Shown here in pieces: positions 1 through 10,960 of a stretch of 64,000 nucleotides of DNA; positions within the stretch are counted from its first letter, which is position 1, and every line of letters starts with the position of its first letter. The DNA lies in the NCBI RefSeq assembly GCF_016086655.4, contig NC_052134.2:37633971-37697970 (forward strand), read 5' to 3'. Both the position numbers and the translations under genes were made by a program. The notes under the pieces were generated by a model. The model made no database searches, had not been told where the DNA came from, and saw only the letters and a list, made by a program, of their open reading frames with translations. The DNA is from Lepeophtheirus salmonis (taxonomy: Eukaryota; Arthropoda; Copepoda; Siphonostomatoida; Caligidae).

Positions 1-84
1 ACACACAATCTAGAGCACGTCGATTCAAATAAGTTTCTACAATCTTTGAATTCACCCACTATTTGTCTTTTCATGAGTATCACC

Positions 85-738
85 GTTTTCGAAGTAAGTA
101 ACAGGCTCAGTGAATCACTTCAGCCAACAGATGTATCAGCAAGGCAAGGAGTTAAACTTGCCAAAGTAGCTCTTGGACAACTGGAGAAGGGATGCATTTT
201 TGATTAAGCTTGGCAACAATAATCGCACTAAGCACTAAGGCATGGCCAAGAAGAACCAAAACAACCAAGAGAGCCTAGGGTCCCACAGTCCTTTCAGAAA
301 GTTGAACCTCACGTATTTGAGACCCCAAAGGATATGTACAAGTTTGATTAAATGTATTAGACAACTTGATTTTGAGCTTTTTTGATCGAGTCCCTACAAA
401 GACCATAGTCTTATTGACTGCAGTAGAAGATCTTTTGCTATACGCATGGTCAAATAGTGAGGTCCCATCCAAGTCCCTCGAGTGTGTAGTCTGCCAGTTT
501 GGAGTCGAAATGAATGAACTAAACTTTACAGGATTTCAGAATATTAGGGACATCACTGGTAGACATACTTCAGGGTTAAAAATAACAGTTAAGCACATCA
601 TTGAATCAATCTAAGGGACCAACATGTCGAGTGATCCCGGAGGCTGTTAAACTCTGCAGACTCTATATTGTACATCCAGCTACACAACCGACGGCAGAAC
701 AGTCTTTCAGTACACTCAGCCGCTTCAAATGTACATGA
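85..738 (+). pseudogene. decayed hAT-superfamily transposase
   Basis: Relic of a cut-and-paste hAT transposase broken into several frames. At 85-207 one frame reads VFEVSNRLSESLQPTDVS and continues to LGQLEKG, resembling the helical region of ZMYM1/BED-type hAT transposases. After a frame change, 253-351 reads EPKQPREPRVPQSF and then a stretch ending DMYKFD, matching the lysine/proline/arginine linker that precedes the middle of these proteins. At 637-738 a third frame reads PEAVKLCRLYIVHPAT and then AEQSFSTLSRFKCT before a stop. This is the signature of the C-terminal dimerisation domain (hATC), normally ending in a ser-phe-ser-x-leu-x-x-leu-lys block. Stops and frameshifts throughout make it non-functional. 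The 366-614 ORF lies in the same relic but shows no clear motif. The left end may continue beyond the window. Confidence 0.72.
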
Positions 739-800
739 ATAGGGTAGACTTTATTGACAATGAAGATCCAGTCCATGAGTTCAGTTCAATTGACACTAAA

Positions 801-1239
801 CAATAAAGTATTTGCTCTCATGTAGAAAGTTTAAATGTTCTTCAGTGTTTTAGTGTAGGTTGAAAGTTTCAAAAGTTATCGTGTTTTTTTTTTCAATCGT
901 TGCAGAAAGTGATGTTATACAAAGTAATTTTAATTATAATATAAAACTATATTTTTGGTATTTTGTTACAGCAGGAATAATTATATATTATACAATTTCC
1001 AACAACACTTCTACTTGGAACATATTCAATGTAGCAAACATTTATAACTTTTCACGATTTCAGGTATCTATTTCATATTTTATGTATGTTTCCTTGTATG
1101 TGAATACATTCCTTGAAACTTGAGCTTGTTTTGATGTAAGTGCGTTTCGATTTGAGCCTATACCAAAACATATTGTTAGCTCCTTTATGTCTTTATATTC
1201 CACTCCAATCCAAAACTGCTTCCGGCGTGCATGAAAATA
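801..1239. other. AT-rich, no feature seen
   Basis: No recognisable coding or repeat signal. The 87-codon open stretch at 860-1123 is Phe/Tyr/Ile/Asn-rich, as chance ORFs in AT-rich DNA are. Confidence 0.5.
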
Positions 1240-1452
1240 TACTCTGTATTTTGCTGACAGCTGTTGATGTTACTACTTCTTTTCTCCTAATCAATGTTCT
1301 GAACGTTGATTGGTAGAATTAGGATTTGCTCATTATTAGCAGTTTTTAAGAATTATTGAATGATAATTCATAGTAAGTAAGAACTGGCTAACTACTAATT
1401 GATTTTGGGTCTTTTTTCTATTTATTTTCGACTGAAAGGCTGCGCAATGCAA
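1240..1452 (+). repeat. dispersed repeat family R, copy 1
   Basis: One of about nine copies of a roughly 200-bp dispersed repeat. It starts near TATTTTGCTGACAGCTG, carries the core GAACGTTGATTGG, then AATTATTGAATGATAAT, and ends GGCTAACTACTAATTGAT-TTTGGG followed by a pyrimidine-rich tail and GAAAGGC. Other copies: 8235-8440 (minus), 14136-14250, 32215-32350 (minus), 32600-32715 (minus), 34290-34530, 37935-38105 (minus), 48795-49075 and 58875-59015 (minus). No ORF is seen. The class (MITE or SINE) is unresolved. Confidence 0.6.
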
Positions 1453-3007
1453 CGGTTTATGTAGATATTGCTTCAAGCACTATTCAAGATAAATATTTTT
1501 TTTTTAACTTGAATTAAGCAATACTATAAGCTTTTTAAGATCCGAAAAAAATCATCGGATCTCCTTTAAGATCCGTAAAAGTTTGAGTACCCGAAGCTGG
1601 TTCAGGTCTCAGATATTTTCAGATAATACAAGCTTACTTATACTGTACCCAGGTACTTCGTATCCGTGTCCAATCCCCTCACTATCTCTAGTGTTAACCT
1701 ACCAAATAAATATTGGAATCCACAGATTTGTTATTGTTGTATGAGGTTCAAGGTATAACTGGATTATTTTTTTACCTAGTTTAATTACAAAAAAGATATT
1801 TTAATGGGTTTTATTTATCTAGTTGATAAAATGATATACATACATGATAAACTAAATAATTAGAAGCTTCAAACATTAAGAAGGAATGCAAATATCATAA
1901 AATTCATGGATGCCTGAAAAGCATTCAAGAGTAAACAATAAATTAAAGAAGAAGAATAATACCAAAAATGTCGCCATGTTTGAAAAATTGAGATCCATTC
2001 TAATTATTTTTATTGTAAAAATTTTTCTAGTATTACATAATTTTTAAATTAAATTAAATGTCTACTTTTTGAAGACTTAAATTGACTAGATATGAGTAAA
2101 AGTCATTTGCATAATTTTATATATATTTTTTTAACTAGAATTTACTTGATTCCTTACGGATTTTAGGATTATTCCATCTAATATTTTCTAACACTCTCTA
2201 ATCATAGCTCAATGTAGTATGTCAACGATTGCTTAAACTTTAATGTGACGAGTCGTCCCTGATTTTTGGGATAGTGCCTACTTTAAAAGTACGTATCCTT
2301 GTTTTTATTTCAGAATAATTATGAATTTTTATCGTCACATTAAAAATGTCCCCATTCTTCATTTCAGAAATAGGGTCACCTTAGTATACCATATACTGGA
2401 AGTTAAATGTATCCCTCATCAATGTTAACGTTCAAGAAATAATAAAAGATTATATCGGCATACTTGACTGTGAGTTTGTCTCTCCGTGCTGTACACTTGA
2501 ACGGCTGTAGGTGTTGATAAAGAGAGCATTTACAGAAAAAAGGACAAAAGCGTCTTCGGATTGGCGAAAGTTATTTGCATACCTCCAATAACTCCAACAA
2601 TCTCAATGTAAATATATGAATGCTGATGAAAATATAGAACTGGATAACATTTGCGAGGACCTTAATAATAATTTATAATAATCCTCATAGATGGAAAATA
2701 ATATTCAATATATAAAGGTGTATTTGTAAAACATACGGAAGTTTTTGAAAATATCCTAACACGCAACTTCGTTCTTGTAGGTATATACATAGTGTATAGG
2801 TCGCGCACCAGACTAAGTAGATAATATAATATTATGACTTATTTTTCATGGAAAACACTTTGAATAGATTTTTTATGCATGTTCCAATCTTCATTGCACC
2901 TTTCAACATATCCTCAAAAATCAGAAGAAAAGGGCAAAGAAAAACTTGTACCTGCCCGATATGTATTCATTATCTACCTAACAGTTTAAAGGGCAGGGAC
3001 CAAGGTT
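1453..3007. other. AT-rich, only a short hairpin seen
   Basis: Nothing coding is recognisable. At 1538-1562 there is a perfect 8-bp inverted repeat, AGATCCGA / TCGGATCT, around a 9-bp A-rich loop, with another AAGATCCG just downstream near 1569. A similar GGATCT...CGGATCTGG cluster occurs near 32050. They may be the end of a small repeat family. Confidence 0.4.
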
Positions 3008-3110
3008 CGCTGATTTAAATCAAGTTGATTCAAATCATTTGATTTTTTTTTAAATCCTTGATTTAATTCAACTTCATATATTTTTTCACTTGAATGCAAG
3101 TAGATTCAAA
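3008..3110. repeat. degenerate GATTTAAATC-type module cluster
   Basis: A run of imperfect, self-complementary modules: GATTTAAATCAAGTTGATTC, AAATCATTTGATTT, AAATCCTTGATTTAATTCAA. Short-period, palindromic clusters like this often form the ends of DNA transposons. No partner end was identified. Confidence 0.45.
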
Positions 3111-3164
3111 TTATCTAAAGTATGCAATTTATTAGTTGATTAATTTTGAGCATAACTTCTAGTG

Positions 3165-3672
3165 CTGGGTTTCGATCTGGAAATCCTAGACCGGTCTGAG
3201 GCCGTTATATTTTTTGTCGGACCGAATTAGTTCGGTCTAACAAAAAGCTTGGTCTGGACCGGTCTCATATAAAAATTCGGTCTAGATCGGTCCAAACGAA
3301 AAGTTCGCTCTAGCTCGGTCCCAAAAAAATTAGTCTAAATTGTTTTTAACATAACATCATATGTATTTTCAAGTACAATGACGTTCTACGAAGTTTGAAC
3401 AGAGATAGCTTGGATTAATTTTGATCTCGCCGCATCTTATATGTATACAGTATTTGTTCTAGAACTTAAGGTGTACTTTTGATATATTTTTGAAAAAAAT
3501 GAATGATAGTTGATCTAGAAAAAAAAGAAGGTATCTCATAATATATGAGATAAAAAAAAATCTGTCCATAAATTGAGACGGAAAAAAAATCAAAATTAGT
3601 TTATTAGGTTGTACCAAAAAAGTCGGCCCTGTCTGAGACTGTGGTCTGGACCGAAAAATCGGTCTAGAAAAA
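3165..3672. repeat. GGTCTGGACCG-motif element with inverted ends
   Basis: The left part (about 3180-3310) holds repeated variants of a self-complementary motif: TAGACCGGTCTGAGGCC, GGTCTGGACCGGTCTC, TCGGTCTAGATCGGTCC and AGCTCGGTCCC. The right part (about 3618-3672) has CGGCCCTGTCTGAGAC, GTGGTCTGGACCG and ATCGGTCTAG. The AT-rich middle (3311-3617) has no recognisable protein; the 72-codon minus ORF there is low complexity. It looks like a non-autonomous DNA element whose ends are arrays of one short motif. Confidence 0.5.
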
Positions 3673-3760
3673 ATCAAGAAAGATATCTTGCTCAGGCATA
3701 GTGATTATTCCGAAAATATTTAAAGACATGTACTACCTTACATTTCACACCTCCAATTTA

Positions 3761-4406
3761 GAGGTCACAAGCTAAAATATTTAATAAGAGAGCTGTGCAT
3801 CCATATTTAAGGATAAAGCTATCATGCTCTTTTGATTTTCTTAGTAAATTTCATATCTTATTTACATCAGCTGCATTGTCCCTTACAGAACTTCCTGCAT
3901 GACAATTGAAATCATGTTTAGCTTTTGCTATTGAATTGGAAACAAATGTAGGAGATATATTTTGGTGTGTTATTTCTTGATTTTTCTATTTTCTAAATGA
4001 AGAACCAGTGGATTTTGTTATAATAGGATCTTGATGGATATTTAACCAACCATCGATGGAAAGACATACTCTTTCATTAATCAGAATTTATGTAAATTTT
4101 TTATAATCATTTCCATAGAAACACTCAAAATACTTATCAGTAATATTTTTTTGGACAACCGAGGATAATACTTGGTATGAGGGTTTAAACTATTTTGTAA
4201 AACTGGGGATGCTCAACAAAGCAAAAAGGTGAATTTGTTGCAAATATTATACTTGCAATTTCTTCATATATTTTAAATTTTTGATTAGCTGAAGCTTTTA
4301 TAACAAATTTATCTAAAGTCTCTTCACTTCTACATGTAAATGGGCTATAAGAAGTGGCACTTTTAGAGGAGTTTGACACTGATTTTTCCAAAGTTGGGTA
4401 GCTCAC
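3761..4406 (-). pseudogene. decayed hAT (ZBED-type) transposase
   Basis: Minus-strand relic of an hAT transposase, different in position and strand from the one at the left edge. The open frame at 4185-4406 ends with LDKFVIKAS, then EEIASIIFATNSPF and VEHPQFYKIV. This is the conserved N-terminal block of ZBED-like hAT proteins, where a 'xFFATNxPFxxVEHPxFxxxV' string follows a DFV linker. Further along the strand (about 3761-3885) another frame reads VRDNAADVNKI, a stop, then LLRKSKEHDSFILKYGCTA and LLNILACDL. This matches the catalytic 'TDNAANxxK...YGCxAHxLNLLxxDL' segment. Frames between are interrupted by stops. The C-terminal dimerisation part was not found; the sequence at lower coordinates changes to the GGTCTGGACC repeat. 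Confidence 0.68.
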
Positions 4407-7400
4407 CTTTGTATTTAATTCCTGGGGACAGAACCTATAGAGTGTAGATACAGATAATTAAATACCCTGAAAAATGTATTTTATTGCATAAGAGTTGGAT
4501 AACAAATAAGAGGCGCTTTAATTTATTTTTTGGAAAATTGAAGAGTTTTCTTAATTGTAGTTTGACGAAAAAAACGGAGGGGGGTTATTCGCTTTTCTCC
4601 AACAACATACAAAGTAAAATTGCATAGTTGCACATGAAAATTAGAAAAAGTGACATTCAATATTGTAAATAAATTGTCCAACCTGAATCGTAACATTCTT
4701 CTGTTTCCTGAGATAGGTTTTGACATTTTGCATATAAGATTTTAATCGCAAAACTATACCCTTTAGTTCTTAGTTACAGTCCTTGTATTCAGCAAGAAAT
4801 CCTTTTGCAGATGTTGTTGGTAATTTTTGAAATAGTTCAAAACATAATCATTTTTCTACCAGGTCCAGAACCAGAACACAATGTGTATAAGTAAATACAA
4901 AATTGCAACTAGACTTTCAACGAAAAAATACTTTACATAAAAAAGTATATACTAAATATGTAGTACATATGATAAAAACTACAAAATATATTGGCTTTTA
5001 TTGATATTTCCTGTATATCGATATCATGCAGCTACTTTTTTATTGTTTTTCCTATAATTGATACCATTAGAATTATCATTTGTTTACTATCAGTTCATAT
5101 AGTTGCATTACAATCAAAACTCACTCAGTGATGACAAATTCAAGTTTTTGCGATGCTCAATACGAAGGGAAGAGTTGCAACACGTATTTGAAAAGTGTAT
5201 CCCTTTTTATTGTTTAATAAAACTACACTTCACACCAAATATGTTTTGCCAGAGTAAGACGTCAATGTGTTTTTGAGAGTGATTTTTTTAGATCTATAAT
5301 ATTAATCAATGATTATTAATATATATATATATCTACTATAATACATTGAAATTGAATCAGTCAAGATAATGAGTGTTATTAGTTATAGATTATGTCTAGA
5401 ATTTTTAAAGTTTTTAACTGAAATTCATATTTTTTTTAACTTTTACAACCATAACTACCTACATGAACAGCTACAACATTTGACTAGTCGCATTCAAATG
5501 TATTTTTTGTAAAAACTATTTACTGATATAACTGTTAAGTATATTCAAACAATATCAGACATATATAGGTATACCTTGTAAAAGTTTTTCGTAGTATGTC
5601 TAACCAGCTTGGAGTAATTAGACAAAAACTAAATGTTTGGCAACTCTCTCCAATTCTCCCCTTACATTCTATTGAAGCTGTTGCAATGGGACTGAATAAA
5701 TAGGGATTTCTTTTTATTCTCGAAACTGTGAAAGTTATGAATTTATTCTTTCAAGTAATTTTGTACAAAGTCTGTTCATGTATACATACTCTATATATCT
5801 ACTTGAAGCGTCAAATGTATAAAAAATCATATTTGCATTGAAGAGTCACATACTTCTTTTTATTTGTCAGTTCATCCAAAACTTTTTCAGAACGTTCTTC
5901 AAAAAATGTTATCTAGAATATGCATTAGAAAATATATCTCATTCAGTTCTTCCAATATCAATATGACTATGAATCTAAACTTTTGCTGCAAAACCATATA
6001 CTAAGCACAAAGTTGATTAATAAGAGAGCCTTGAACTCAGAGAGAATTATTGAAGAGGAAAATGCCCATTTCTTTTTTTCCGACGGTCCTGGAAAGGATT
6101 ATTGGACAAAAACAGCTGAAAAAAGAATACAATATGTATTTGATTACCCCAAAAAACGAACCATGATAATATTGGTATTTAACCATTAGTTAAAAAATAG
6201 ATACTAAGTGGATTTCTTTCTTTTAATACAAAAAAACTATCTAAGTTTCTTTATACAAATACTTTCTGCGCCTATAATTTTTTTCTCATCGTTTGAATAT
6301 AGTTAGTAGTTTTTTGCTCAGAATTTACCCTAGTAAGTAGATATTAATAAACTACCATTCTTAAGCTCGGTATATAAATGGTTTTTTTTTTTGGGTAGAG
6401 ACTCTGACACCTTCCCAACTTTAATTAAAAGCATTTGATCTTTTAAAATTGGAGCAACATGATAAATACTTTGTAATACTCCATGAATTAAAATCAAATA
6501 TATATTTTACTTTTTTTTAGGAAAAATTCACTCGACATTCGATTGTATTAGAAGCAATTGATTTATACTCTGCTCTTCTATCTTTTAAAAAGTGCAATTG
6601 AACTTCTTATCCCAATAACAGGAAAATTCAATTGCAGTTTATGTAAGTTTTTTTTTTTTTCATTTTTCTATTCTTTGTAGTTTGTCACGCTTTAGCAGCA
6701 CTACAACGTATATCTAATAAAAAAATGTAAAATAATTATGGATAATATTTTAATTACCATTTAGCAACAAAAATTCTGAAATATCTAAAAAAAATATTAA
6801 CATAAAAACAATCGATTTTCTTGAGGACCTACTTTCTTATTTTGGTAATACAGGTATGATACTTAAATAAGAACTTCTCAGAGACATTTAAAAAAAATGC
6901 TTGTCGAATGAATAAGGGATGAAAAGTACTCAGAGTACAATGATTGGTCATGAAATTTTCCAAAGTTGTTATTAGTCTATTTCTATTAAAAACTTCAATA
7001 AAGAGACACAAAAACTTGTTCAAGAACCAAGTTTTTGTTTAAATGAGTATTTTCAGCTTGCCTTGTTCTTTAGTTTACTTGCTGCAAACGATATAAATAA
7101 TGATACAATTTTTGTTAGGATGAATGAGCACTCCTGCAATTGCTATCTGGTTATTCTGATTCATTCTATGAACGACTTATTATTTACTTTAAGTAATTAG
7201 CAATACTGATATAACCGATAATTGTCCTCATACCAACTGTTCTTTATCTTTCTTGCCTTAAACTTATCTTTTTCTAAACAAAAGTCACAAGCCTACATAC
7301 AAATAAGAAGATAATAATAGGTGGTAAAATTCAAAATACTTTTGTGCGTGTTCATTACATAACAAATTTCTTAGGAACAGTCCTTGATAGAAACAGAGTC

Positions 7401-8234
7401 CACATTACTTGAATTCAAATTTGATTAAAAATATAAACATGTAAGTATCAAAAAGAATTAATATATGGCTGGGGCGGGCGTATCTCCACAATGCAATAAT
7501 AAATAGCTAAATAAATAATAGAAAGAATCAAATCAAAATACATAAATCACGTTCATATAATTGGAAACACGTTGATAAGGATGTGGTTGTAAATTTTTTT
7601 ATAAATTCTACACATTGTTACCTTCATTCCTCCAATATTGAAAACCATTTTTGACGTAGTTAGCGAAGGGGGGTAAAACGTTACACCAAATATTAAATTT
7701 GTAAAATTTTTCAAACTATTTCATACATTTTGAACTTGTAAATATCAATTAAAATACTCAAAACAACACAAGTTTTTTTAAATTAATCCTTATAAAATGA
7801 TTAAGTTTGTGATTATTATAGTTAAAACATTAGACTTTTATTTTTAAATATTTCTATAAAGTTTTAATTAATTTAAAGGAATTTGAGGTACTAAAAATAT
7901 ATTCATTCATTTTGATGAAGTTGAGTGTGATATATAAAATAGTATCACATATTACATTAGTAGGAATGCGTATATCTTAAATTCAAAAGAAAATAGAAAT
8001 TCACCTAACCAATATTAAAAATTACAAAATTTACGAGTAATTCGACAAAAAAATATATTTTTACAAATAAAAAGAGTTGCATTTATTTAAAAGGATGTTT
8101 AAGGAGCATATTAAAGAGTTCCAGCTATAAAATCTATTTTAAACAGTTTTAAAGCAATTTTATAAAATTTGGGGTTAACAAAAACCCAGTTCGCTAACGA
8201 ATAGTATATTTATTTTGCAACCGTTCTTCCAAAA
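4407..8234. other. AT-rich stretch, no supported gene
   Basis: Mostly AT-rich sequence with poly-A/T runs. The minus ORF at 4523-4726 lies just upstream of the hAT relic and could be its decayed BED-finger region, but no Cys/His finger can be read. The only ORF with mixed composition is 5983-6189, listed separately. Confidence 0.45.
5983..6189 (+). other. unrecognised 68-codon ORF, possibly a gene fragment
   Basis: The predicted peptide is less AT-biased than its neighbours and contains RIIEEENAHFFFSDGPGKDY, then WTKTAEKRIQYVFDY and KKRTMIILVFNH before a stop. The arrangement 'xxYW...A...L...' followed by a basic residue and 'xxIIxF' faintly recalls the region just before the metal-binding GDGMG of animal alkaline phosphatases. 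The motif itself is absent, so that reading is a guess. Splice signals were not convincing. It could equally be a chance ORF. Confidence 0.15.
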
Positions 8235-8440
8235 AAAAAATCAGAAAAAGGTGCAAAATCAGTTGGTAGCAGTTAGTCAATGCTTCTAATCTATGAGTTA
8301 TTACTTAATAGTTGTTGATAATTGTTCGCAGTTGTACAAGAGCTAATTCTAAATTAACTAATCAACAATCAGGTAACTGATTAGGTGGAAAAAGTAGATA
8401 CATTGACAGCTGACACCAAAATACAGTCTATATTTTTGTT
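8235..8440 (-). repeat. dispersed repeat family R, copy 2 (reverse)
   Basis: Reverse-orientation copy. It begins with GCAAAATCAGTTGGTAGCAG and GTTAGTCAA, continues through TAATAGTTGTTGATAATTG and GAGCTAATTC, and ends ACAGCTGACACCAAAATAC. The latter is the reverse complement of the TATTTTGxTGxCAGCTG start seen in copies at 1246 and 34300. Confidence 0.55.
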
Positions 8441-9427
8441 TTAAGGATTTAACACCGTGTCTAAAGGTCGATTCATTCATAGACGTGCACCTCTTAAAAT
8501 ACTTACAATGAACATGTATCAAAAAGTCAGTCCCAGTTTTTCATTATAGCCAAAGTCACTCAACCTATCAACTAAGTGATTAAGTAGTAAGAGAAGATAG
8601 AGCCTTCATTTAAAAGAGGTTTTTTTTTTTTTTTTTTGGTAGACCAGAAAGGAACCTTTATCCTACGGGAAACACTTTCCTATTCATAAAATACAATGCT
8701 CAAGTTGGAAACGACTTTAAAAAGTTCGCCCCATGTTCATTAATAAATAAAAATTTTCGATTGAGGGATCTGATTAATAACAATCTGTGATGATAGCCAA
8801 TAGGGTTCAACTACAACATTGTAGAAAATAGTATCTTGGGTTTTGTGGATATGGAGGATTCCTCTTAAGTTAGTCATTTATATGTACCTGAATATGTGAA
8901 TATCCTTTAATTAATGACTCAATTGAATATTAATTGTTATCTCATTCTCATATGCCTTCTTCCAAGGTATTCCTGGAATGAATACCCTGTTCAGCTCTAG
9001 GTTTGGAACTCGATTCAAGATAAATTCATAGTATACTTGATGCATAACTTAACTAACTACCACCTGCATATTATATAAATATTAAAATACAATAAAAAAA
9101 TGTTCATACTCTACGTCGAGCAAACGAATTATCAATCATGTTTTCGTCAAAACGGACAATAAGAATATAACCGGCATGGTGAGATGCTATTAATTCCATG
9201 GATTCCTTCAATATATTATTAACGAAATAGTTTCTGGGTAGGCCTCTCAAAATGGAATAATTGTAATATAGGAAGCGATGTGAATATATTGTCTACGTAT
9301 TCAGTTATATCCTGAACCTGTATCAATGTAATTGCTAAAATAATTTTTGACCTTACAATCCTACAGAATATTTTGACATCAATAGGTATCAAATTTAAAA
9401 GTTAATCAAAATAAATTATATAAAAAT
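8441..9427. other. no feature seen
   Basis: AT-rich sequence with an 18-nt T run near 8621-8638. No coding signal, tRNA or recognisable repeat terminus. Confidence 0.4.
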
Positions 9428-9610
9428 TGTCAAAACCCTTGTGGCGTAAATTAAAAAGAAAAATAAATGTTTGCAACTTTGATCAACGACCTATCTGCTA
9501 ACAGGGATGACGAAAAAAACTATATTGCTCCTTACTTTCTCCTATTTACAAACACATTTGAATTTTCAAAATTAGGAAAAAATTATCGAATAAGAGTACT
9601 AATATCTACC
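9428..9610 (+). repeat. dispersed repeat pair P, copy 1
   Basis: Shows co-linear similarity to 60125-60300. Shared blocks include GTGGCGTAAAT/GTGCGCGTAAAT, CATTTGAATTTTCAAAAT, and AATAAGAGTACTAATAT/AATAAGAGCACTAATAT. The 76-codon ORF overlapping it is therefore part of a repeat and is not called as a gene. Confidence 0.45.
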
Positions 9611-9699
9611 AGGTTACGCGCATATACTTTGTTAAAAGTAGAAACTGTAAACAAACATGATTCCTCTCTAGCATTTCTTTATTGTGAACACTTGTGAAA

Positions 9700-10473
9700 G
9701 ATGCAATGATTAAGAAGTTTAATTGAGGATTTCATTACGACACAGGCATCATTAAAAATATTTAGCATAAATACGTGAAGATACACACAAAAAATAGGAA
9801 AATGACTTCTTTTTTTTTCCAAAAAAAAGATTATAAAAAAAAATATAGTTATTCTTGAAAAAGATAATTTACTTTGTTAAATGAAGGGATTCTTTAAACC
9901 CGAGATATATAATAAAAAGTAAAAAGATTATTTTTGTATTTTAAAACAGAAAAACAATAATAAGATAAGAGGCATTTAAACTCTCTTAAAATAGACTGAA
10001 ATACCTACAATAATCTTATCAACGATACGATGGAGGCTATAGCTATCATCATCCTAATTTAAGTATTACAATGAGAACTGACCCGTGTAAAACGTGGATG
10101 AATATATTTTATTTTCCAACATATTCAAAATTCTAACAAATATACATACTATGTAAGAATTGAACCAACCCACAACCCATATATAATCATATGTATTTCC
10201 ATTTACAAAGGCAAAAAAAATGGGTGTTAAGCCACCCACATTAACGAATAAATACTTATAGCTTGTTAAAATAAGATTACAAGACATTCTAGTATATTTT
10301 TGTATTGTTAAATATGTACCTATAATATAAGTGCATATGTAGTTTTATGAGTACAAAGTGTTGAACTCTTCTTATTTGCAGGTTTCGCAAGCTTTCTGTG
10401 CCTCGAAAAGGATTTTTTAAACATTATTTTCTCTGCAACCAGTTATTAAATTTAAAAAAAAATCTAATTTATT
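9700..10473. other. no feature seen
   Basis: AT-rich. Open stretches (for example 10066-10287 minus) are composed mainly of Phe, Ile, Tyr, Asn and Leu, with no motif. Confidence 0.4.
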
Positions 10474-10960
10474 TTATTCAATAAAAGCACCCCCGCCCTC
10501 AATTAAAGTATTTATATAAGGCCAAAAGCGCAAGCACTTCGCCACTTTGTCCTTTGGCAAATCTTGGAATTCGTTCTTGATCCGACAGATAAGTTCGTTT
10601 TTGTTGTTGTAGAGGTTAAGGTGGTTTGTTGTTCTATCACGACTCACGCAAATAAATCAATTAGTTTCAGAGGGGTTAGGTGTTTAGAGGCCAAAATTCC
10701 CGCGAAATTAAGTCATTAAAATTGTATCTTTTTTTTTTTTGTTTGAGGAGTAGCAGGGAAAAAAGTACTGCTTTAACATGTAGGCCTCCCTTTGGCCACC
10801 ATGTTGAGCCAAGGATTTACCTTGGTCTCTTGCACGTCCAGGCTGTCTCTTCAGGCATGGATTCCAATGAGGGCTCAGAGACATTTCCAAATATTTGGGG
10901 TAACGAGTTCGTCCATGATTCCATTTTTTTCAAATGGTGCAGGTTTGAACAATTTATGTA
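10474..10960 (-). pseudogene. decayed mariner transposase, C-terminal half
   Basis: Minus-strand mariner-family relic. The clearest part runs from about 10640 down to the stop at 10474-10476. It reads DRTTNHLNLYNNKNELI, then KNEFQDLPKDKVAKCL and INTLIEGGGAFIE before the stop. This is the usual mariner C-terminus, where a helical 'L...I..E...L....V..C...F..R....I.A.GG.IE' block closes the protein. A little upstream (about 10680-10715) another frame reads REFWPLNT, matching the 'FWP..SPDLNPLD' segment around the third catalytic aspartate, but that aspartate is lost. At about 10790-10960, NPWLNMVAKGRP resembles the segment just before the second catalytic aspartate; this part is weaker. The whole is frameshifted and dead. 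Confidence 0.62.
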
